Shown one piece after another: positions 6,694 to 10,666 of a DNA stretch of 10,666 nt. Position numbers and translations under genes: made by a program. The notes beneath the pieces were generated by a model. That model saw nothing but the letters and a program-made list of their open reading frames with translations, did no database searches and was not told where the DNA came from. The first letter of the stretch is position 1. Each line of letters opens with the position of its first letter. This DNA comes from Chloroflexota bacterium (lineage in GTDB: Bacteria > Chloroflexota > Limnocylindria > P2-11E): positions 1-10,666 of the forward strand of contig JACDAF010000083.1 of NCBI GenBank assembly GCA_013695575.1, read 5' to 3'.

Positions 6694-6897
6694 TCAGGAG
6701 GGCGAGACCTTCTGCGCCTCTTCCTTCCCGCTGCGCTGTCCCATGCCCTTCTCGTAGGTCACCGACTGCCCCTGCGTGAGCGAGTCGAACGCGTCGCCAT
6801 CCACCTGCGAGCGGTGGAAGAACAGCTCGGTACCGTCCTCCTGCTTGATGAACCCGAACCCGCGGTCGGTCAGCTTGCTGATCGTGCCTTGTGCCAC
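6694..6897 (-). CDS. Cold-shock-domain protein (CspA family), 67 aa
   Basis: This is a small single-stranded nucleic-acid-binding protein of the Csp family, acting as an RNA chaperone. It has one cold-shock domain with RNP1 GFGFIK (13-18) and RNP2 LFFHRS (25-30). The C-terminus after residue 50 (GMGQRSGKEEAQ) is lysine/glutamine-rich, in place of the usual short VRPV-type end, but length is normal. The start is GTG (6897-6895), preceded by a strong AGGAGAG (6912-6906) eight bases upstream. The gene sits 132 bases downstream of the ACC block and 27 bases before fabD, so it may lead the fabD-accC-fabZ-arginase unit or be transcribed alone. Whether it is cold-induced cannot be told; no long structured 5' leader of the E. 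coli cspA kind is apparent. Confidence 0.95.
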   Translation of the reverse strand: MAQGTISKLTDRGFGFIKQEDGTELFFHRSQVDGDAFDSLTQGQSVTYEKGMGQRSGKEEAQKVSPS

Positions 6898-7029
6898 TTC
6901 GTTTGCTCTCCTACGTGCTGCCGCGCGTCACGGCGTTCCCATGCGCGCGTCGTCACAGTGTACGGTGCGCCGCCGACGCGGCGGCCGATCGGGTGGCGTG
7001 GGCCGGGACGGCGTGCCGTTCCGCGCGCA
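6898..7029. other. Intergenic region between the ACC block and the cold-shock gene
   Basis: This 132-base gap separates the two minus-strand blocks. It holds the cold-shock ribosome binding site (6912-6906) and a compact GC hairpin (6969-6985). On the minus strand, TACACT (6962-6957) is a possible -10 box, giving a leader of about 50 bases, but no -35 box is found at the right distance. I see no coding potential in it. Confidence 0.5.
6969..6985 (-). terminator. Short GC hairpin after the ACC block, possible terminator
   Basis: GCCGCCG (6969-6975) and CGGCGGC (6979-6985) pair perfectly around a 3-base loop, 45 bases past the stop of the last gene of the ACC block. No T-run follows on the minus strand, and short GC palindromes arise easily in DNA of this composition, so the call is weak. 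Confidence 0.25.
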
Positions 7030-7293
7030 CTACCGGGGGAACTCCCGGGCGAAGTCAGGGAAGTAGCGCTCGACCGTCGTGAGCGTGAACTCCGGGAGGA
7101 TGCTCGTGTTCGGTTCGCGGGCGAGCAGGAAGGCGAACGAGCGCCGCACCAGGTCCCCGACGTCCGCCCCGCCATAGCGCTCGCGTTCGGCGCGCGAGAC
7201 CCGCACGACGTGCTTCGTCAGGGGCGGTCCCGCGACCGTGACCTCGGCGAGCCAGCCGGCATCGACCGCGCGGACCGCGACGCGGACGGTCAC
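7030..7293 (-). CDS. Small protein of unknown function, 87 aa, coupled to the BCCP-like gene
   Basis: I do not recognise a named family with certainty. The protein is soluble, with no signal peptide or membrane segment. It starts with two beta-like stretches (VRVAVRAV, WLAEVTVAG) and a polar middle (35-47). It ends in a conserved-looking half with LVRRSFAFLLAREP (48-61), a SILPEF turn and TVERYFPDFAREFPR (73-87). That C-terminal pattern resembles short hypothetical proteins I recall from other high-GC bacteria, but this is memory, not a search. The start is GTG (7293-7291), overlapping the stop of the preceding BCCP-like gene as GTGA. The same frame stays open far upstream, but that part is an arginine-rich shadow of the BCCP-like gene. 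The tight coupling suggests a job connected with acetyl-CoA carboxylase; this is inference. Confidence 0.75.
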   Translation of the reverse strand: MTVRVAVRAVDAGWLAEVTVAGPPLTKHVVRVSRAERERYGGADVGDLVRRSFAFLLAREPNTSILPEFTLTTVERYFPDFAREFPR

Positions 7294-7724
7294 TGCGCCT
7301 CGATGACGAAGAGCGCCTGCCCGTACTCCACAGGAGCCCCGCCCGTCACGAGCACCTCGGCGATCTTTCCATCCGCGGGGGCGGTGACCTCCGCCATGTG
7401 GCCGAGCGATTGGATCGCCCCCAGCACCACGCCACCCTTCACCGCGTCGCCTCGGGACCATTCGCGGGCGGCGCTGAAGATGCCGACGGCTCCTGCGTGC
7501 ACGCGCTTGGTCGCCGGCGCCGCGGGCTGCGAGGAGCGCGCGGCGGCCACGCGCGGCGCGGGCACGGCCACGGCATCCACGCTCACCGCGACCGAGAAGG
7601 CCTCGGTCTGGACCTCGATGCGCGATGCGCCACCCTCGCGCGCGAGGAGCACCAGCTCGTCGATGAGCGACAGGGCCTCGTCGCGATCGCTCAGAGCCGC
7701 ACCTTCCCGATACCGCGGCGCCAC
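7290..7724 (-). CDS. BCCP-like protein lacking the biotinylated lysine, 144 aa
   Basis: This is a second protein with the AccB layout: an N-terminal helix and strand (12-50), an Ala/Pro linker (51-72) and a biotinyl/lipoyl-type domain (about 78-144). From the modification site to its last two residues it aligns without gaps to AccB at 1-480, but EAMKLFNEI there is QSLGHMAEV here, so the biotinyl lysine is replaced by G108. No other lysine occupies the hairpin turn. It should therefore not carry biotin and may be a structural or inhibitory partner of acetyl-CoA carboxylase, like the plant BADC proteins. The start taken is GTG at 7724 with AAGGAG upstream, overlapping accA by 34 bases. A CTG at 7694 (overlap CTGA, preceded by GAAGGTG) would give 134 aa. 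The flanking genes are accA and a small unknown protein. A decayed accB is less likely because the frame is intact and tightly coupled. Confidence 0.82.
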   Translation of the reverse strand: MAPRYREGAALSDRDEALSLIDELVLLAREGGASRIEVQTEAFSVAVSVDAVAVPAPRVAAARSSQPAAPATKRVHAGAVGIFSAAREWSRGDAVKGGVVLGAIQSLGHMAEVTAPADGKIAEVLVTGGAPVEYGQALFVIEAQ

Positions 7725-8656
7725 CAGGGCTCCTTCTTCGGCGGCGCCTGGCCGGCGGACGGCTCGACAACGACGCCGATCGCGCGGAATCGCTCGTACC
7801 TCGCGGACAGCAGATCGGCGGTCGGGACCCGCGAGAGGCGCTCGAGCTCGCTCGTGAGCGCCGCTCGGACCGCCTTGGCCGTGGCAGTGTGATCGGTCTG
7901 CGCGCCACCGGGCGGCTCAGGGATGAGCGCGTCGACGATCCCGAGCTCGAGCAGGTCAGGACCGGCGAGGCGGAGCGCGCTCGCCGCGCGCTGCGCCTCC
8001 GCGTTGCTGCGGAACAGGATGGCGGCGGCTCCCTCGGGAGAGATCACCGAGTACACCGCGTTCTCGAGCGCGAGCACGACATCACCGACGCCGAGCGCGA
8101 GCGCGCCTCCCGAGCCGCCCTCGCCCAGCACCACGACGACGACGGGCGTCGCCAGGCGCGTCATCGCCTCGATGCTGCGCGCGATCGCCTCCGCCTGACC
8201 GCGCTCCTCGGCCTCGGGCCCGGGGAACGCACCGGGGGTATCGATGAGCGTGATGAGCGGTAGGTGGAACTTCTCCGCGAGCCGGTAGAGGCGGATGGCC
8301 TTGCGGTAGCCCTCGGGATGGGGCATGCCGAAGTTGCGCGCGATGTTCTCCTCGGTGGACGAGCCCTTCTGCTGCCCGACGACCACGACGTACAGACCGT
8401 CGATCTCCGCGATCCCTCCGATGACCGCTGGGTCGTCGCGGAACAGCCGGTCGCCGTGCAGCTCTTGGAAGCGGTCGAATGCGCCCGCAATGACGTCCTG
8501 CGCGTGAGGCCGCTTCGGGTCGCGGGCGAGCTGGACCGCCTGCCAGGCCGTCCCGCGCGTCGCGGCGATCGCCCGGGCATCGGTGATGAGTCCGGCTTCG
8601 GGCAGGTGGCCGTTCGTCTCGACCGCCGTCCGCTTGCCCAGCAGCTTGTCGACCAT
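7691..8656 (-). CDS. accA: Acetyl-CoA carboxylase carboxyltransferase subunit alpha (AccA), 321 aa
   Basis: With AccD this forms the A2D2 carboxyltransferase that moves the carboxyl group from biotin to acetyl-CoA, giving malonyl-CoA. It has a crotonase-type fold. Diagnostic segments are DRFQELHGDRLFRDD (61-75), GQQKGSSTEENIARNFGMPH (94-113), LIDTPGAFPG (137-146), GEGGSGGALALG (178-189) and YSVISPEGAAAILFR (202-216). Length matches bacterial AccA. The C-terminus is basic and aromatic (PWWRRGIGKVRL). The ATG at 8656 is preceded by GAGGTG, which overlaps the region of the accD stop; the gap to accD is 7 bases. The frame stays open further upstream, but that is a serine/arginine-rich shadow of accD. 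It is the second ACC gene of the block that starts with the BirA-DegV gene. Confidence 0.97.
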   Translation of the reverse strand: MVDKLLGKRTAVETNGHLPEAGLITDARAIAATRGTAWQAVQLARDPKRPHAQDVIAGAFDRFQELHGDRLFRDDPAVIGGIAEIDGLYVVVVGQQKGSSTEENIARNFGMPHPEGYRKAIRLYRLAEKFHLPLITLIDTPGAFPGPEAEERGQAEAIARSIEAMTRLATPVVVVVLGEGGSGGALALGVGDVVLALENAVYSVISPEGAAAILFRSNAEAQRAASALRLAGPDLLELGIVDALIPEPPGGAQTDHTATAKAVRAALTSELERLSRVPTADLLSARYERFRAIGVVVEPSAGQAPPKKEPWWRRGIGKVRL

Positions 8657-8663
8657 CGACACC

Positions 8664-9515
8664 TCAGAGGCTCCAGCGCATGTCGTGCGCGACCGGCCGG
8701 AACGCCGTGAGGAAGAAGGCGAGCCGGTCGCGGAGCTGGGCACGCGGGACGATCTGGTCGATGAAACCGTGCTCCAGGACGAACTCGGAGCGTTGAAAGC
8801 CCGTCGGCAGCTTCTCCCCGATCGTCTGGTCGGTGACGCGCGCGCCCGAGAAGCCGATGAGGGCACCGGGCTCGGCAACGATGAGGTCCCCGAGCGACGC
8901 GTACGACGCGAGCACGCCGCCGGTGGTCGGATCCGTGAGCACACTCACGAAGGGCAGGCCCGCGTCAGCGAGACGGCCGAGCGCGGCGACGATCTTCGCC
9001 ATCTGCATGAGCGCGATCGTCCCCTCCTGCATCCGTGCGCCGCCAGAGGCCGACACGATGACCAGCGGCCGGCGCTCCGCGAGCGCGCGCTCCGCCACTC
9101 GCGTGATCTTCTCGCCGACCACGCTCCCCATGGAGCCGCCGATGAAGTCGAAGTCCATCGAGGCGATGGCCGTCGGCACCTCGCCGATCAGCGCGAATCC
9201 GGTGATGACCGCATCCTGCTCGCCGCTCTTCGCGCGCGCGGCCTCGATGCGGGTCGGATACGGCTTCGAATCGGCGAAGACGAGCGGATCGGCCGAGGTC
9301 ATCTCCGAGTCGTGCTCCTCGAAGGAGCCGCGGTCGACGAGCAGCTCGATGCGCTCGCGCCCGCCAAAGCGGAAGTGGTGCTCGCAGCTCGTGCACACGT
9401 TCAGGTTGCGGACCAGCTGCTTGTTGAACAGCATCTCGCCGCATCCCGGGCACTGGGTCCAGAGGTGAGACGGGAACTCTTTGCGGCCTCGCGCGAAAGG
9501 CATCCGGAGACGCAT
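8664..9515 (-). CDS. accD: Acetyl-CoA carboxylase carboxyltransferase subunit beta (AccD), 283 aa
   Basis: This is the zinc-containing partner of AccA in the carboxyltransferase. The N-terminal four-cysteine zinc ribbon is complete: C22 and C25 (CPGCGEMLF), C41 and C44 (CTSCEHH). The crotonase-type domain follows, with DFDFIGGSMGSVVGEKI (121-137), VSASGGARMQEGTIALMQM (154-172), TDPTTGGVLASYA (194-206) and EPGALIGFSGARV (215-227). Length is typical. The ATG at 9515 shares one base with the stop of the preceding BirA-DegV gene (TGATG), indicating coupled translation; no ribosome binding site is visible. An internal ATG at residue 5 is an alternative start. The frame remains open upstream, but that sequence is a shadow of the degV region. 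Confidence 0.97.
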   Translation of the reverse strand: MRLRMPFARGRKEFPSHLWTQCPGCGEMLFNKQLVRNLNVCTSCEHHFRFGGRERIELLVDRGSFEEHDSEMTSADPLVFADSKPYPTRIEAARAKSGEQDAVITGFALIGEVPTAIASMDFDFIGGSMGSVVGEKITRVAERALAERRPLVIVSASGGARMQEGTIALMQMAKIVAALGRLADAGLPFVSVLTDPTTGGVLASYASLGDLIVAEPGALIGFSGARVTDQTIGEKLPTGFQRSEFVLEHGFIDQIVPRAQLRDRLAFFLTAFRPVAHDMRWSL

Positions 9516-10378
9516 CAGGAGCCCAGCATGCTCTCCGGGTACCAGCACACGCCGACGACGCCGGGCCCGCCGTGCGCCGCGATCACCGGCCCCGCCTCGG
9601 CGGTGTAGTGCTCGACGCAGTCGTACCGGCGTTTCAGCCATTCGGCGACGAGCGCCGCGCGATCGGCGGCGTTCGTGTGGATCACGCACACGTGCAGCCT
9701 TGCGCCCGGCGCGACCTCCGCCTCGATCAGCTCCTTGAGCCGCGCGAGGGCCTTGTCGCGCGTGCGCACCTTGTCCATGGGCTCGAGCTTGCCGTTCTCG
9801 ATCTTGATGATCGGCTTGATCGACAGCAGCGAGCCGAACATCGCTTGCATGCCCGAGGCACGACCGGATCGCTTGAGCTGCTCGAGCGTGTCGATGATCG
9901 CGTAGAGCTTGACGTTCCCCGCGAGCCGCCGCGCAAGTTTCACGGTCTCGGCGAAGGACTTTCCCTGCCCGCGGGCGCGTGCGGCGGCTGTGCCGATGAG
10001 AGCGATCGAGCCCGCCGTCGCACGGCTGTCGACGACCTCGACCGGAATGGCGACCTGGTCCTTTGCGGTCGTGAGCGCCGAATATGTGCCGGAAAGCTCG
10101 TTCGCCACCGTGATGGCGAGGATGCCCTGGGCGCCATCGCGCCGGGCGGCCTCGAAGGCGTCGGTGCACTCGCCGAGCGAGGGCTGCGACGTCGTGGGTC
10201 GCGCGTTCGGCTGCTGGAGCCGCTCGTAGAACTCGGCGGGGCTGAGGTCGACGCCGGCGGTGAAGTTCTGCTCGCCGAAGCTGACATGGAGCGGGAGCAC
10301 GCGTAGGTCCAGCTCACGCGCGAGCTCCGGCGGCAGGGCCGCCGTTCCGTCGACCATGATCGCGAACTGCTCCTCCAC
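9515..10378 (-). other. DegV/FakB-type domain, possible separately translated product of 287 aa
   Basis: This is the region a stand-alone DegV gene would cover if translation starts at the GTG at 10378, 5 bases after GGGGGAGG. Its residues 9-19 (VDGTAALPPEL), 61-67 (PTTSQPS) and 96-99 (SGTY) match the expected lipid-binding loops of the family, and its length matches DegV proteins (about 280). It may be made from the fusion, from internal initiation, or both. Confidence 0.6.
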
Positions 10379-10666
10379 CACGACCTCCCCCGTCAGGATC
10401 CGCACCGGACCATAGGCCGTTTCGACACGCAGCGCGCCATCGGGCTCGAGAGCCACGGCGACCCCGCGTGCAGCGTCCTCACCGGAGCGAGCGACCAGGA
10501 CCCGGCGGCCGAGGACCGTCGATCGTCCGCGCCACTCATCCAGGATCGCCAGAGCGGGGGCCTCGAAGGCGCGAGCGATCTCCCGCGCGAGGGTCGCGAG
10601 CGCGGCGAGCCGGTCGACCGGCACGCCGGCGAGCGCGAGCGACGTCGCTGTCGCGCGCAGCTCGGC
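9515..10666 (-). CDS. BirA-DegV in-frame fusion (biotin-protein ligase C-terminus joined to DegV-family fatty-acid-binding protein), 5' end outside window
   Basis: The frame is open from the window edge to the TGA at 9515 (383 codons visible). The first 95 or so residues are the end of a biotin-protein ligase, which attaches biotin to AccB: ATSLALAGVPVDRLAALATL, then ILDEWRGRSTVLGRRVLV, then the SH3-like C-terminal domain ending GPVRILTGEV. The rest is a full DegV domain: VDGTAALPPELA, the PTTSQPS loop, ANELSGTYSAL, VVDSRATAGS and SLLSIKPII. DegV/FakB proteins bind a fatty acid and, in Gram-positives, present it to a fatty-acid kinase. Only a few residues link the two parts. A strong GGGGGAGG (10391-10384) just before two GTG codons (10381, 10378) could also start a separate DegV of 287-288 aa. 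A sequencing error hiding a BirA stop cannot be excluded. accD follows with a one-base overlap. Confidence 0.85.
   Translation of the reverse strand, partial: AELRATATSLALAGVPVDRLAALATLAREIARAFEAPALAILDEWRGRSTVLGRRVLVARSGEDAARGVAVALEPDGALRVETAYGPVRILTGEVVVEEQFAIMVDGTAALPPELARELDLRVLPLHVSFGEQNFTAGVDLSPAEFYERLQQPNARPTTSQPSLGECTDAFEAARRDGAQGILAITVANELSGTYSALTTAKDQVAIPVEVVDSRATAGSIALIGTAAARARGQGKSFAETVKLARRLAGNVKLYAIIDTLEQLKRSGRASGMQAMFGSLLSIKPIIKIENGKLEPMDKVRTRDKALARLKELIEAEVAPGARLHVCVIHTNAADRAALVAEWLKRRYDCVEHYTAEAGPVIAAHGGPGVVGVCWYPESMLGS
10379..10666 (-). other. birA: C-terminal part of biotin-protein ligase (BirA/BPL), N-terminal part beyond the window
   Basis: About 96 codons are seen. They carry the last helix of the catalytic domain (WRGRSTVLGRRV) and the SH3-like C-terminal domain (VLVARSGEDAARGVAVAL, GALRVETAYGPVRILTGEV). 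The biotin- and ATP-binding GRGRxGR-type motif would lie outside the window, so catalytic completeness cannot be judged. Its place before accD and accA fits the supply of biotin to acetyl-CoA carboxylase. Confidence 0.75.

Noticed and set aside
7030..7908. 292-residue reading of the frame containing the small protein
   Set aside because: The first 205 residues are the antiframe-like shadow of accA and the BCCP-like gene. Only the part from the GTG at 7293 is protein-like and coupled.
1..10666. CRISPR arrays, tRNA or rRNA genes, insertion sequences, attachment sites
   Set aside because: I looked for regularly spaced direct repeats, cloverleaf-like segments, transposase motifs and flanking duplications, and saw none.

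Overview
This window is a lipid-synthesis locus from a high-GC bacterium. Gene content is type II fatty-acid synthesis plus a multi-subunit acetyl-CoA carboxylase (ACC). GTG starts are very common (8 of 13 complete genes), genes are tightly packed, and some starts look leaderless. This would fit a high-GC Chloroflexota-like or actinobacterium-like genome, but that placement is a guess from style and not from a marker gene.

All genes but one lie on the minus strand, so transcription runs from the right end to the left. (1) 10666-7030: the C-terminal end of a biotin-protein ligase (BirA) running without a stop codon into a DegV/FakB-type fatty-acid-binding protein, then accD, accA, a second BCCP-like protein and a small conserved-looking protein. 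All junctions overlap or nearly touch, so this is probably one transcription unit. (2) 6897-2942: a cold-shock protein, fabD, accC, a 127-base gap holding a large nested hairpin, fabZ and an arginase. (3) 2271-2927: an ankyrin-repeat protein, the only plus-strand gene, converging on the arginase. (4) 2218-1: a MarR-family regulator, fabF and a canonical accB whose stop codon is the first base triplet of the window.

Together the genes make malonyl-CoA (AccA/AccD carboxyltransferase, AccC biotin carboxylase, AccB carrier, BirA to load biotin), pass it to acyl carrier protein (FabD), and run condensation (FabF) and dehydration (FabZ). The MarR protein sits where the FabT regulator sits in streptococcal fab clusters and has a near-perfect palindrome over its own promoter. 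fabG, fabH, acpP and an enoyl reductase are not in the window.

The most unusual points are: a BCCP paralogue in which the biotinylated lysine is replaced by glycine, recalling the plant BADC regulators of ACC; the BirA-DegV in-frame fusion; the nested hairpin in front of fabZ, which may hide its ribosome binding site; and a likely leaderless, self-repressed marR promoter. There is no gene-free stretch over 300 bases; the longest gaps are 6898-7029 (132 bases) and 4280-4406 (127 bases).
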